Assembly (NCBI RefSeq): GCF_018128245.1 | Contig: NZ_CP072378.1 | Location: forward strand, 186,001 to 250,000 | Direction of reading: 5' to 3' | Length of the DNA: 64,000 nucleotides | DNA from: Leptotrichia sp. oral taxon 221 | GTDB taxonomy: Bacteria; Fusobacteriota; Fusobacteriia; Fusobacteriales; Leptotrichiaceae | Part shown: positions 9,996-19,001 of the stretch, one piece after another | Layout of the letters: the number at the start of each line of letters is the position of its first letter | Position numbering within the stretch: position 1 is the first letter of the stretch | The notes under the pieces: model-generated | The model's database searches: none | What the model saw: the letters and a program-made list of their open reading frames with translations, nothing else | What the model was told of the DNA's origin: nothing | Position numbers and translations under genes: made by a program

Positions 9996-11087
9996 ATGAG
10001 TAAAGTGAGTGAAATTACTAGAGAAAGTTGGATTTTATCAACATTCCCAGAATGGGGGACTTGGTTAAATGAAGAAATTGAAAATGAAGTTGTACCTGAA
10101 GGAAACTTTGCGATGTGGTGGTTAGGATGCGTTGGTGTTTGGATTAAAACTCCTGGTGGAGCAAACATTTGTATGGACTTGTGGTGTGGAAGAGGGAAAA
10201 ACACTAAAAAAGTTAAAGATATGGTAAGAGGACACCAAATGGCTAATATGGCTGGAGTTAGAAAATTACAACCAAATTTGAGAGCACAACCTATGGTATT
10301 AGATCCATTTGCAATCAATGAGTTAGATTATGTGTTAGTATCACATTATCACAGTGACCACATTGATCCAAATGTAGCAGCAGCAGTAGTTAATAATCCT
10401 AAATTAAATCATGTTAAATTTGTAGGACCTTGGCATTGTGCTAGACTTTGGAAAGAATGGGGAGTACCTGAAGATAGAATTATCACTGTTAAACCAGGAG
10501 ATACAATCGAATTGAAAGACGTTAAAATTCACGCATTAGATTCATTTGATAGAACTTGTTTAGTAACATTGCCTGTAGAAGGTGCTGAAGAACAAGGTGG
10601 AGAATTACACGGATTATGTCCTTCAGATGAAGAAATGGGAAGAAAAGCAGTAAACTATGTATTTGAAACTCCAGGAGGAACAATTTATCACGGAGCAGAT
10701 TCTCATTATTCAATTAACTTTGCAAAACATGGAAAACAATTTGATATCGATGTTGCATTAAACAACTATGGAGAAAATCCAGTAGGAATAGCTGATAAAA
10801 TGACTTCTGTCGATTTACTAAGAATGGCTGAATGCTTAAGAACAAATGTTATTATTCCAGTTCACCACGATATTTGGACAAACTTCATGGCAAGTACAGA
10901 TGAAATCTTAGCATTGTGGAGAATGAGAAAAGACAGATTACAATATAAATTCCATCCATTCATTTGGGAAGTTGGTGGAAAATATGTTTATCCGCAAGAT
11001 AAAAACTTAATTGAATATCATCACCCAAGAGGATTCGATGATTGTTTCGAACATGAACCAAATGTTCAATTCAAATCAATATTATAA
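9996..11087 (+). CDS. ulaG: L-ascorbate-6-phosphate lactonase UlaG
   Basis: A 363-residue cytoplasmic metallo-beta-lactamase-fold enzyme that opens the lactone of L-ascorbate 6-phosphate to 3-keto-L-gulonate 6-phosphate, the first step after PTS uptake. The metal motif HYHSDHID lies near residue 116, and further His/Asp ligands lie in YHGADSHY and PVHHD. AGGAGG precedes the ATG. It is the first gene of a collinear ulaGABCDEF cluster; in E. coli ulaG is instead divergent. The length agrees with the family. Confidence 0.95.
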   Translation: MSKVSEITRESWILSTFPEWGTWLNEEIENEVVPEGNFAMWWLGCVGVWIKTPGGANICMDLWCGRGKNTKKVKDMVRGHQMANMAGVRKLQPNLRAQPMVLDPFAINELDYVLVSHYHSDHIDPNVAAAVVNNPKLNHVKFVGPWHCARLWKEWGVPEDRIITVKPGDTIELKDVKIHALDSFDRTCLVTLPVEGAEEQGGELHGLCPSDEEMGRKAVNYVFETPGGTIYHGADSHYSINFAKHGKQFDIDVALNNYGENPVGIADKMTSVDLLRMAECLRTNVIIPVHHDIWTNFMASTDEILALWRMRKDRLQYKFHPFIWEVGGKYVYPQDKNLIEYHHPRGFDDCFEHEPNVQFKSIL

Positions 11088-11110
11088 TTAAAAAGAGTTA
11101 AGTAAAATAA

Positions 11111-11166
11111 ATCCTTATGGTTAGTCTATTAACTGATAAATTTAGCGAAACTCTAATCATAGGGAT
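11111..11166 (+). promoter_or_regulatory. Hairpin in ulaG-ulaA spacer
   Basis: ATCCTTATGGTTAG (11111-11124) pairs with CTAATCATAGGGAT (11153-11166) over 14 positions including G-U pairs, with a 28-nt loop. No T-run follows, so it is more likely an mRNA processing or stability element than a terminator. Confidence 0.5.
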
Positions 11167-11222
11167 GTTTTATAATTAGAAGGTTTTATATAAAACAGAT
11201 ATAAAGCGAGAGGGAGAAAGAC

Positions 11223-12755
11223 ATGAATATACTTTATACTATAGGAACATTTTTTGCCAATAATATTTTGACAAAACCACAGTTCTTTGTTGGGTTATTG
11301 GTATTTGTAGGATATTTATTTTTAGGGAAAAAAATATATGAAGCTGTCGGTGGATTTATAAAAGGGACAGTTGGATACATGATATTAAACGTTGGTGCAG
11401 CAGGGTTAGTTGTTACATTTAGACCTATCTTGGCAGCATTAAAAACAAAATTCAATTTAGATGCAGCGGTAATCGATCCATATTTCGGATTACAAGCGGT
11501 AACAGAAGGATTGAAAAAACACAATTTAGTTGATAATACAATGATGGTATTATTGATTGGATTTATCGTAAACATTATTTTAGTTTTATTAAGAAAATAT
11601 ACAAAATTGAGAACATTATTTATAACAGGACACATTATGCAACAACAAGCATCAACAGCTTTATGGATTGCAGTAATAAGCTATGTATTAACAAATAAAG
11701 CTAATCCTGGATTAGCAGTTTTATTAGCAGGAGTTTTTGCGGGAGTTTACTGGTCAGTAGCAACAAACTTAACAGTTGAACCTACTCAAAGATTGACAGG
11801 AAATGCAGGATTTGCAATAGGTCACCAACAAATGTTTGCAATTTGGTTTGTAGATAAAGTAGCTCCAAAAATTGGGAATCCTAAGAAAAAATTAGACGAT
11901 ATTAAATTACCAAAATGGTTATCAATATTACATGACGATATTATTTCAACAGGATTGATTATGATTGTATTCTTCGGTGCGATTATGTTATTGTTAGGAC
12001 CTGATTTCTTCACAGCAAAATTAGGAAAATGTGTAGTTGAAGCTGGAAAACAAATTTGTCCTATTAAAAATCCTAACGGAGTTTCTCCTAACCCTATGGT
12101 TAGTGCATTTGATGGTAAAAAAGAATGGTTTGGAACTTACGTAATTTCAACAACATTATCATTTGCAGTTTACTTAACAATATTGAAAACAGGGGTTAGA
12201 ATGTTCGTATCTGAATTGACTACATCATTCCAAGGAATCTCAAACAAAATCTTGCCTGGTTCATTCCCAGCAGTTGACTGTGCGGCTTCTTATGGATTTG
12301 GATCTCCAAGTGCAGTATTATTTGGGTTCTTAGCAGGATTAATCGCTCAATTTATAGCAATCTTTGGATTATTGGTATTCAAATCACCAGTATTCATTAT
12401 AACAGGATTCGTTCCAGTATTCTTCGATAATGCGACAATTGCAGTTTATGCTGAAAAACGTGGTGGAGCTAGAGCAGCATTGATTTTATCAGCATTGTCA
12501 GGATTCTTGCAAGTAGTGTTAGGTGCTGTAGCCGTTTCAATCTTCCAAATGAAAGGTTTAGGTGGATGGCACGGAAATATTGACCAAAGTACAATTTGGT
12601 TAGTACAAGGTGGATTCATGAAATATTTAGGATATATAGGTTATGCAATCGTAATTATTACAATGTTAATTATCCCACAATTACAATTTAGAAGAGCAAA
12701 AGATGCAGATACATATTTTGAAGGATTAGTTGAATTGGAAGATGAAGAATATTAA
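11223..12755 (+). CDS. ulaA: PTS ascorbate transporter subunit IIC (UlaA)
   Basis: A 510-residue polytopic membrane protein of the UlaA/SgaT family, the permease of the ascorbate phosphotransferase system. About 11 hydrophobic segments are visible. Conserved stretches include TGHIMQQQ and LPGSFPAVDCAASYGFGSPSAV. AGAGGGAGA precedes the ATG. It works with the separate IIB and IIA proteins encoded next. A hydrophilic insert near residues 265-300 lies between membrane segments. Confidence 0.95.
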   Translation: MNILYTIGTFFANNILTKPQFFVGLLVFVGYLFLGKKIYEAVGGFIKGTVGYMILNVGAAGLVVTFRPILAALKTKFNLDAAVIDPYFGLQAVTEGLKKHNLVDNTMMVLLIGFIVNIILVLLRKYTKLRTLFITGHIMQQQASTALWIAVISYVLTNKANPGLAVLLAGVFAGVYWSVATNLTVEPTQRLTGNAGFAIGHQQMFAIWFVDKVAPKIGNPKKKLDDIKLPKWLSILHDDIISTGLIMIVFFGAIMLLLGPDFFTAKLGKCVVEAGKQICPIKNPNGVSPNPMVSAFDGKKEWFGTYVISTTLSFAVYLTILKTGVRMFVSELTTSFQGISNKILPGSFPAVDCAASYGFGSPSAVLFGFLAGLIAQFIAIFGLLVFKSPVFIITGFVPVFFDNATIAVYAEKRGGARAALILSALSGFLQVVLGAVAVSIFQMKGLGGWHGNIDQSTIWLVQGGFMKYLGYIGYAIVIITMLIIPQLQFRRAKDADTYFEGLVELEDEEY

Positions 12756-12869
12756 AAATTCAAATAATGTAAGAAAAAGTTAAAAATAATAAAAAATTAT
12801 AAGATAAGAGAATAAAATAAGGTGTATTTCGTAAAGAAATAAAAACTTTAAGAAAGAGAAGTGAGTTAA

Positions 12870-13151
12870 ATGAAAGTATTAGCAGTGTGTGGAAGTGGAA
12901 TGGGAACAAGTATGATTATGAAATTAAAAGTTAGTCAATTGTTACAAAAATTAGGAATACAAGCAGATGTAAATTCATGTAGTTTAGGAGAAGCAAAATC
13001 AGGACTTTCTAATTATGATTTGGTATTAGCGTCAACTCATATTGTACCTGAATTAAAAGCAGGACCAAACACAAAAATAATTGGACTTCAAAATTTACTT
13101 GATAGCAAAGAATTAGAAGCTAAATTAAGAGAAAAAGGAATTGTAAAATAA
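12870..13151 (+). CDS. ulaB: PTS ascorbate transporter subunit IIB (UlaB)
   Basis: A 93-residue IIB protein. The phosphorylated cysteine is Cys7 in the loop CGSGMGTSM. It transfers phosphate from IIA to the sugar during transport through UlaA. It lies between ulaA and ulaC, as in other ula loci. The 114-bp spacer upstream is AT-rich without a clear promoter. Confidence 0.95.
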   Translation: MKVLAVCGSGMGTSMIMKLKVSQLLQKLGIQADVNSCSLGEAKSGLSNYDLVLASTHIVPELKAGPNTKIIGLQNLLDSKELEAKLREKGIVK

Positions 13152-13161
13152 GATTTGAAGA

Positions 13162-13189
13162 AGCTGTCTTAAATAAATTTGAGGCAGCT
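13162..13189 (+). promoter_or_regulatory. Hairpin in ulaB-ulaC spacer
   Basis: AGCTGTCT pairs with AGGCAGCT across a 12-nt loop. No T-run follows, so it is probably an intra-operon processing or stability element. Confidence 0.4.
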
Positions 13190-13225
13190 CTCTAATTATT
13201 AAAAAGATTGATGGAGGAAACGATT

Positions 13226-13681
13226 ATGACTTTGAAACAAGCATTACTTGAAAATGATTCAGTATCATTAAGACAAAGTGCAAAAACATGGCAAGAAGCT
13301 ATTGAGATTTGTATGAAACCATTGGTTAAAAGTGGAGCAGTTAAAAGAGAATATGTAGATGCAATTATCGAAAGAACGAAAGAATTAGGACCTTTCTACG
13401 TATTGGCACCAGGACTTGCTATGCCACACGAAAGACCTGAAAAAGGTGTAAATAGAAATGCATTTAGCTTTATAACTTTAGAAGAACCAGTAGTTTTCGA
13501 TGACGGACAAGAAGTGGACATTTTAATAGGATTAGCAGCAGAAAACGCAGATGTTCACAATGGAGAAGCAATTCCACAAATTGTTATGTTATTTGACGAT
13601 GAAGATGTATTCGATAAAATAAGAGCAGCAGAAAAACCAGAAGATATTTATAAAATTATTAATGACGCTGTAAATGCTTAA
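13226..13681 (+). CDS. ulaC: PTS ascorbate transporter subunit IIA (UlaC)
   Basis: A 151-residue mannitol/fructose-type IIA domain. The phospho-accepting histidine is His68 in GLAMPHERPEKG. It passes phosphate from HPr to UlaB. The ATG at 13226 is preferred over in-frame ATG/TTG codons upstream, because GGAGGA lies 7 nt before it and overlaps those alternatives. Confidence 0.93.
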   Translation: MTLKQALLENDSVSLRQSAKTWQEAIEICMKPLVKSGAVKREYVDAIIERTKELGPFYVLAPGLAMPHERPEKGVNRNAFSFITLEEPVVFDDGQEVDILIGLAAENADVHNGEAIPQIVMLFDDEDVFDKIRAAEKPEDIYKIINDAVNA

Positions 13682-13760
13682 ATTTTTAATTAAATTTATA
13701 AAAAAATAATAGATGAATAATAAGTTTATAGAAAAACAAATGTTTTAGGAGGAAATTATC

Positions 13761-14420
13761 ATGGCAAGACCATTATTACAAGTAGCATTAGACCATTCAG
13801 ATTTAAAAGGAGCAATAAAAGCGGCAGTTTCAGTAGGAGATGTAGTAGATGTTATTGAAGCTGGAACAGTTTGTTTATTACAAGTAGGAAGTGAATTAGT
13901 AGAAGTATTGAGAAACTTATTTCCAGAAAAAACAATAGTTGCTGATACAAAATGTGCCGATGCAGGTGGAACAGTTGCTAAAAATAACGCTGAAAGAGGA
14001 GCTGACTGGATGACTTGTATTTGTTGTGCAACAATTCCTACAATGAAAGCAGCTTTAAAAGCAATAAAAGAAGTAAGAGGAGACAAAGGTGAAATTCAAG
14101 TTGAATTATACGGAGATTGGACTTATGAACAAGCACAACAATGGTTAGATGCAGGAATTAGTCAAGCAATTTATCACCAAAGTAGAGATGCATTATTGGC
14201 AGGAGAAACTTGGGGAGAAAAAGATTTGAACAAAGTTAAAAAATTAATCGAAATGGGATTCAGAGTTTCTGTAACAGGGGGATTAAATACTGACACATTG
14301 AAATTATTCAAAGGTGTAGATGTATTCACTTTCATCGCAGGAAGAGGAATTACAGAAGCAGAAAATCCAGCAGCAGCAGCTCAAGCATTTAAAGACGAAA
14401 TTGCAAGAATTTGGGGATAA
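13761..14420 (+). CDS. ulaD: 3-keto-L-gulonate-6-phosphate decarboxylase (UlaD)
   Basis: A 219-residue TIM-barrel enzyme of the orotidine monophosphate decarboxylase suprafamily that forms L-xylulose 5-phosphate and CO2. The residues known from E. coli UlaD fall at the same numbers: Asp11, Glu33, Asp62, Lys64 and Asp67 (DTKCAD). AGGAGG precedes the ATG. The stop overlaps an ATG of the next frame. Confidence 0.95.
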   Translation: MARPLLQVALDHSDLKGAIKAAVSVGDVVDVIEAGTVCLLQVGSELVEVLRNLFPEKTIVADTKCADAGGTVAKNNAERGADWMTCICCATIPTMKAALKAIKEVRGDKGEIQVELYGDWTYEQAQQWLDAGISQAIYHQSRDALLAGETWGEKDLNKVKKLIEMGFRVSVTGGLNTDTLKLFKGVDVFTFIAGRGITEAENPAAAAQAFKDEIARIWG

Positions 14421-14446
14421 TGATAAAAAAAAGAATGAGGGATGTT

Positions 14447-15334
14447 ATGAAAAATTTAGATAAATTGAATTTAGGAATTTATGAAAAAGCACTCCCAAAA
14501 GATATTGACTGGGTCGAAAGAATAAAATTAGTAAAAGAGTGCGGATACGATTTCGTTGAAATTTCTATCGATGAAACTGATGAAAGATTAGCAAGATTAG
14601 ATTGGTCTGACGATGAAATTAACAGAATACATAAAGCGTTAATCGATACAGGCGTTAGAATACCATCAATGTGTTTTAGTGGACACAGAAGATTCCCAAT
14701 GGGAAGTATTAATCCAGAAACTCGTAAAAAGGCGATGGAATTAATGGAAAAAGCAATAATTTTTGCAGATAAAATGGGAATAAGAACAATTCAAATGGCA
14801 GGATACGATGTTTATTACGAGCCAGACGGACAAACAGGAAGTGCTGAAACAAAAAAATATTTTGTGGAAAATTTGAGAAAGGCTACTGAATGGGCGGCTT
14901 CTTATAATGTAACTTTGTCGATTGAAATAATGGATCACCCATTTATTAATTCAATTACAAAATATATGGAATTTGATAAAAGAATTAATTCACCTTGGTT
15001 GAAAGTGTATCCAGATGTTGGAAACTTAACAGCATGGCCAGAAAATAACACTTTACACGAATTGGAATTAGGAATGAAAGAAGCAGTTATTACAGGTATT
15101 CATTTGAAGGATACGTTAGCTGTGACAGATACTTTTCCTGGAAAATTCAAGGAAGTTCCATTTGGTGAAGGATGTGTTGATTTTCCAAAAGTGTTTGCGA
15201 AATTAAAAGAATTAAATTACAAAGGTCCATTTTTAATTGAAATGTGGACTGAAAAATCAGATGATCCAATTGCAGAAGTGAAAAAGGCGAAAGAATGGAT
15301 GCTTGAAAGAATGAAAGAGGGAGGATTTATTTAA
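14447..15334 (+). CDS. ulaE: L-xylulose-5-phosphate 3-epimerase (UlaE)
   Basis: A 295-residue TIM-barrel epimerase that converts L-xylulose 5-phosphate to L-ribulose 5-phosphate. The start LGIYEKALP and the stretches SVDETDERL-like ([14 protein letters not shown]), [21 protein letters not shown] and LIEMW match the family, with metal ligands Glu, Asp, His and Glu among them. Several in-frame starts exist upstream; ATG 14447 has GAGG at 6 nt and gives the usual N-terminus. Confidence 0.93.
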   Translation: MKNLDKLNLGIYEKALPKDIDWVERIKLVKECGYDFVEISIDETDERLARLDWSDDEINRIHKALIDTGVRIPSMCFSGHRRFPMGSINPETRKKAMELMEKAIIFADKMGIRTIQMAGYDVYYEPDGQTGSAETKKYFVENLRKATEWAASYNVTLSIEIMDHPFINSITKYMEFDKRINSPWLKVYPDVGNLTAWPENNTLHELELGMKEAVITGIHLKDTLAVTDTFPGKFKEVPFGEGCVDFPKVFAKLKELNYKGPFLIEMWTEKSDDPIAEVKKAKEWMLERMKEGGFI

Positions 15335-15335
15335 G

Positions 15336-16037
15336 ATGTTGGAAAAATTAAAAGAAGAAGTGTTTAAAGCAAATTTAGAGTTGCCAAAACATGGATTAGT
15401 GTTATTTACTTGGGGAAATGTTAGTGCTATTGACAGGGAAAAAGGGCTAGTAGTAATTAAACCAAGTGGTGTTGATTATGAAACAATGAAAGCAGAAGAT
15501 ATGGTTGTAGTAGATTTGGATGGAAATGTAGTAGAAGGAGACTTAAATCCATCATCAGATACTCCAACTCACTTGGAATTTTATAAAGCATTTCCAAATA
15601 TCGGTGGAGTTGTTCACACACATTCTACAAACGCAGTAATTTGGGCTCAAGCAGGTAGAGATATTCCAGCTTACGGAACTACTCACGGAGACTATTTCTA
15701 CGGACCAATCCCTTGTACAAGAAAAATGACGCCAGAAGAAATTGCAGGAGAATACGAAAAAGAAACAGGAACAGTTGTAATCGAAACATTTAAAGAAAGA
15801 AACATTGATCCTGATATGATTCCAGCAGTTTTGGTGCAAAGTCATGGACCATTTACTTGGGGGAAAGACGCTCACGAAGCAGTTCATAACTCAGTAGTAC
15901 TTGAAGAATTATCAAAAATGGCACTATTTACTGAACAAGTAAACAAAGACGTTAATTCTATGCAACAAGAATTATTAGATAAACATTTCTTGAGAAAACA
16001 CGGAGCGAATGCTTATTATGGACAAAAGAAAAAATGA
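15336..16037 (+). CDS. ulaF: L-ribulose-5-phosphate 4-epimerase (UlaF/AraD type)
   Basis: A 233-residue class II aldolase/epimerase that makes D-xylulose 5-phosphate and so feeds ascorbate carbon into the pentose phosphate pathway. The zinc histidines lie in [10 protein letters not shown] and in the later SHGPFTWG region. It starts 1 bp after the ulaE stop. It ends the operon; no clear terminator was found in the 30 bp that follow. Confidence 0.93.
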   Translation: MLEKLKEEVFKANLELPKHGLVLFTWGNVSAIDREKGLVVIKPSGVDYETMKAEDMVVVDLDGNVVEGDLNPSSDTPTHLEFYKAFPNIGGVVHTHSTNAVIWAQAGRDIPAYGTTHGDYFYGPIPCTRKMTPEEIAGEYEKETGTVVIETFKERNIDPDMIPAVLVQSHGPFTWGKDAHEAVHNSVVLEELSKMALFTEQVNKDVNSMQQELLDKHFLRKHGANAYYGQKKK

Positions 16038-16061
16038 TTAAGAAATTTATTTTTATAAAGT

Positions 16062-16090
16062 TTTAAATTTCTCGAGAAATATGCTATAAT
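16062..16090 (+). promoter_or_regulatory. Promoter with palindromic operator, XRE gene
   Basis: An extended -10 (TGCTATAAT) lies at 16082-16090 with a weak -35 near 16062. A perfect 14-bp palindrome ATTTCTCGAGAAAT (16067-16080) fills the space between them, which is the typical position for a repressor site. Autorepression by the XRE protein is an inference. Confidence 0.55.
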
Positions 16091-16141
16091 AAAATGTCTT
16101 ATATAATTAGGATAATTTAAGTTTATATAGTAAGGGGTAAA

Positions 16142-16549
16142 ATGCAAGATAGTCAAGATATTAAAACAAATCCAAATCTAGTTGAAGCTCTTGGATATTA
16201 CATAAAAAATAAAAGGTTACAAAAAAAAATCGGATTAAGAGAAATGGCAGAACGATTAAATATAAGTCCAGCTTATTTGTCTAATTTAGAAGCGGGTAAA
16301 CATTCTATGACTAATCCACTTCTGTTGAAAAAAATCTCAAAAATATTGGAAGTTGATCATCTTAAATTATTTAAAATAATAGGCTATACTGATAAAGATA
16401 TGGCTGAATTAAAAGAGGAATTATTTTATGAAATATTAGACGGGATTCCTGTTAAAGATATTGAGGAAACAATTAAAGATTTAATGAAATTGAGTCCAGA
16501 AAAGATATCTTTAGTTAAACAGTATATCGAGATTTTATTGAAAACTTAA
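16142..16549 (+). CDS. XRE-family HTH transcriptional regulator
   Basis: A 135-residue protein with a lambda-repressor-like helix-turn-helix at about residues 14-70 (IGLREMAERLNISPAYLSNLEAGK), followed by a short helical C-terminal part without a known sensor domain. AAGGGG precedes the ATG. It has its own promoter after the ula operon and before the ECF locus. No UlaR-type (DeoR) regulator is present, so it could regulate either neighbour or only itself; the sequence does not decide. Confidence 0.85.
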   Translation: MQDSQDIKTNPNLVEALGYYIKNKRLQKKIGLREMAERLNISPAYLSNLEAGKHSMTNPLLLKKISKILEVDHLKLFKIIGYTDKDMAELKEELFYEILDGIPVKDIEETIKDLMKLSPEKISLVKQYIEILLKT

Positions 16550-16575
16550 AATTTGAAAAATAAAAATATTTTACG

Positions 16576-16615
16576 AAAACTACTTTTGATGAAAATTGAG
16601 AGTAGTTTTTTTTTT
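16576..16615 (+). terminator. Terminator after XRE regulator
   Basis: AAAACTACT pairs with AGTAGTTTT and is followed by a run of T. Confidence 0.85.
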
Positions 16616-16636
16616 GAAATTTTTTCACTCATTTTT

Positions 16637-16665
16637 TAGAAAAAAAGTAAATAATGTGATATAAT
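16637..16665 (+). promoter_or_regulatory. Promoter of ECF transporter operon
   Basis: An extended -10 (TGATATAAT, ending 16665) has a weak -35 (TTAGAA) 17 bp upstream. The leader holds a hairpin GGTTAAA (16687-16693) / TTTAACC (16711-16717) just before AGGAGG. Confidence 0.55.
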
Positions 16666-16736
16666 GAATTTAAATAAAATTATTAAGGTTAAAACTTATA
16701 AAAAATTAGGTTTAACCAAATTTAGGAGGAATAGTT

Positions 16737-17321
16737 ATGAAAAGTTTAAAAGAAGATTTTTCGTTGATGTCAACATTGTTAATACCTGTGGCGGTAGCTA
16801 TTAATTTTACAGGTTCTTTTATTGCAAGTTCTCTAAAATTACCATTATTTTTAGATGCTATTGGGACAGTATTTATAAGTCTTATTGCAGGACCATGGGT
16901 AGGATCGGTAACTGCAGTAATTACGAGTATTGCAACAGGTGGATTTAATCCAGTGAATTTAGCATTTTTACCAGTTGGAATACTTATTGCTGTTGTTATT
17001 GGAAATCTTACAAAATTAAAAATAAAAAATATTGTTGTAAAAATTATATTGTTAATATTGGCACTAACTATAACAACTGTTATTGCAAATACAGTAATTA
17101 CACTTTTGGTTTATAAAGGAATTACACCAGATGGAACTGGAGTTGTTGCATCAACTTTAATAAAATTAGGATTTGGGGAAGTTTTTTCTGTAATAGCGGC
17201 AACTTTTGTGTCAGAAATTATGGACAAGTCATTGACAATAATTATTGCTGTTTTAATTGCAAAAAGTATGTCAGATAGATATTTGATAAAATTCAAATAT
17301 GGAGAAAATTATATAAAATAA
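16737..17321 (+). CDS. ECF transporter substrate-binding (S) component
   Basis: A 194-residue integral membrane protein with about six hydrophobic segments and the S-component-like stretch LDAIGTVFISLIAGPWVGSV. It would bind a vitamin or other micronutrient and dock on the EcfT/EcfA module encoded downstream. AGGAGG precedes the ATG. The substrate cannot be told: no recognised riboswitch precedes it, and neighbours give no metabolic hint. Confidence 0.8.
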   Translation: MKSLKEDFSLMSTLLIPVAVAINFTGSFIASSLKLPLFLDAIGTVFISLIAGPWVGSVTAVITSIATGGFNPVNLAFLPVGILIAVVIGNLTKLKIKNIVVKIILLILALTITTVIANTVITLLVYKGITPDGTGVVASTLIKLGFGEVFSVIAATFVSEIMDKSLTIIIAVLIAKSMSDRYLIKFKYGENYIK

Positions 17322-17385
17322 AAATTGTATTTTGAAATAGAGAATTTATCTCTTTAAAAAATTTAATGGGAAAAATGGAGAAAAT

Positions 17386-18135
17386 ATGAATAATTTTTTA
17401 AAAAATTTATATCCGCTGACAAAGTTTTACTTAGTTCTGACACTAATAATATCAGGATTTATCATTCCTTACACTATTTATGGATATTTACTTTTTGTAA
17501 TTTGTGGAATATTTGCCTTTTTATATGGAAAATTGGGAATTTATGTTAAAAGAGCATTTTTAAGTTTATTTTTATTGACTTTAGTAATATTTTTAGCTCA
17601 AAGTTTATTATTTGTATCAGATGAAGTATTTGCAAAAATATGGATTTTTGTAATTTACAAAAAAGGTCTATTGAAAGCAATTGCTGTAACATCAAAATTA
17701 TGGGCTATTATAACACCAATTACATTACTTATTTTAATAACGCCAGCAAAAGATTTTATAACTGCACTGGAAAAAAAAGGAATTAATCCTAAAATAGCGT
17801 TCATTTTACTTTTGACTTTACAAATGATACCAGAAATGGGAAAACAAGCAAGTGTAATCTTAGATTCACAGCGTTCAAGAGGTGTGGAAACTGAAGGAAA
17901 TGTTTTCGTTAGATTTAAAGCGCTTTTACCTGTATTTATTCCGCTTGTGCTAGGTTCGATTGTAAATACAGAGGAAAGAGCGATTACACTAGAAGCAAGA
18001 GGTTTTTCAATAGGAGAAAAAAGAACGATATTGAATGAATTAAAAGAGACAAAAAATGACAAAATTGTAAAAATAATACTTGTGATTTTTTTAATTTTAT
18101 GTATTGCTTGGAGGATTTTATGGGTATTGAAATAA
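17386..18135 (+). CDS. ecfT: ECF transporter transmembrane protein EcfT (CbiQ family)
   Basis: A 249-residue membrane protein of the CbiQ/EcfT family. It has several N-terminal membrane segments and the two Ala-Arg-Gly-type coupling motifs, SRGVE (in DSQRSRGVE) and ARGFS (in LEARGFSIG), which contact the two ATPases. It overlaps the start of the following ATPase gene by 16 bp, so translation is coupled. Confidence 0.9.
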   Translation: MNNFLKNLYPLTKFYLVLTLIISGFIIPYTIYGYLLFVICGIFAFLYGKLGIYVKRAFLSLFLLTLVIFLAQSLLFVSDEVFAKIWIFVIYKKGLLKAIAVTSKLWAIITPITLLILITPAKDFITALEKKGINPKIAFILLLTLQMIPEMGKQASVILDSQRSRGVETEGNVFVRFKALLPVFIPLVLGSIVNTEERAITLEARGFSIGEKRTILNELKETKNDKIVKIILVIFLILCIAWRILWVLK

Positions 18136-18956
18136 AAAATTTTAGTTATAAATATCCGCTGGAAGATAAGAATGTTTTGGAAAATTTGAATTTGAAGATT
18201 GAAAAAGGTGAGTTTTGGGCAGTTATTGGGAAAAATGGAAGTGGAAAAACGACACTTTGTAATGCTCTGAGAAGATTTGTGCCAGATTTTTACAAGGGAG
18301 AAGTGACTGGAGAAATTGTAGTTGATGGGAAAAATTTGAAAAATTTTAGTCCAAAAGAACTTGTGACAAAAATTGGTTTTGTGTTTCAAAATCCATTTAC
18401 ACAAATTAGCGGAGTAAAAGATACAGTTTTTGAAGAAATTGCTTATGGTTTGGAAAATCTTGCGGTTGAAAAGGAAAAAATAATAAAAAGAGTAAATGAA
18501 ACATTGAAATTACTTGAAATAGAGCATTTGAAGGATAAAAATCCGCAAGAGATGTCTGGAGGTCAAAAGCAGCGTGTTGCATTAGCTTCAATCATTGTAA
18601 TGGATCCTGAAATATTAGTAATTGATGAACCAACTTCACAGCTTGATCCAAAAGGAACACAGGATATTTTCAAAATAATAAATATTATGGCTAAAAAAGG
18701 GAAAACGATAATTTTAGTGGAGCATAAATTGGAATTGATTGCAGAATATGCCGAAAAAATTGTAGTTTTGGATGAAGGAAAAATAATTTTGAGCGGAAAA
18801 GCTAGTGAAGTTTTAAATAATAAAAGTTTATTAGAAAAGGGAATTGGAATGACACAGTATTCGATGCTTGCTTATAAACTTGAAAAGGCAGGAAAAGCAA
18901 AGTTTGAAGAAATTCCGATAACCAAGGAAAAGACAGTGGAATTATTGAAAAAATGA
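18120..18956 (+). CDS. ecfA: ECF transporter ATP-binding protein (first)
   Basis: A 278-residue ABC ATPase with Walker A GKNGSGKTT, intact signature MSGGQKQR, Walker B ILVIDEPT and H-loop VEHK. The start ATG at 18120 has TTGGAGG close upstream, inside ecfT; an earlier in-frame ATG at 18099 lacks this. It should pair with the second ATPase at 20433-21230 to form the heterodimeric motor. Confidence 0.9.
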   Translation: MGIEIKNFSYKYPLEDKNVLENLNLKIEKGEFWAVIGKNGSGKTTLCNALRRFVPDFYKGEVTGEIVVDGKNLKNFSPKELVTKIGFVFQNPFTQISGVKDTVFEEIAYGLENLAVEKEKIIKRVNETLKLLEIEHLKDKNPQEMSGGQKQRVALASIIVMDPEILVIDEPTSQLDPKGTQDIFKIINIMAKKGKTIILVEHKLELIAEYAEKIVVLDEGKIILSGKASEVLNNKSLLEKGIGMTQYSMLAYKLEKAGKAKFEEIPITKEKTVELLKK

Positions 18957-19001
18957 AAATTTTAAAATTTATCAAAAATTACTGGAAGAGAAAGGAATTT
19001 T

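Noticed and set aside
16687-16740. A possible preQ1 riboswitch before the ECF S-component gene, because of the ATAAAAAATTAGG segment
   Set aside because: The conserved P1/loop residues of preQ1-I aptamers are absent, and the protein does not look like QueT. Only the hairpin itself is reported.
17655-18404. A 249-codon open frame on the minus strand opposite ecfT/ecfA
   Set aside because: It lies fully opposite two clear genes, has low-complexity composition and no ribosome binding site or family match. It is a shadow of AT-rich coding sequence.
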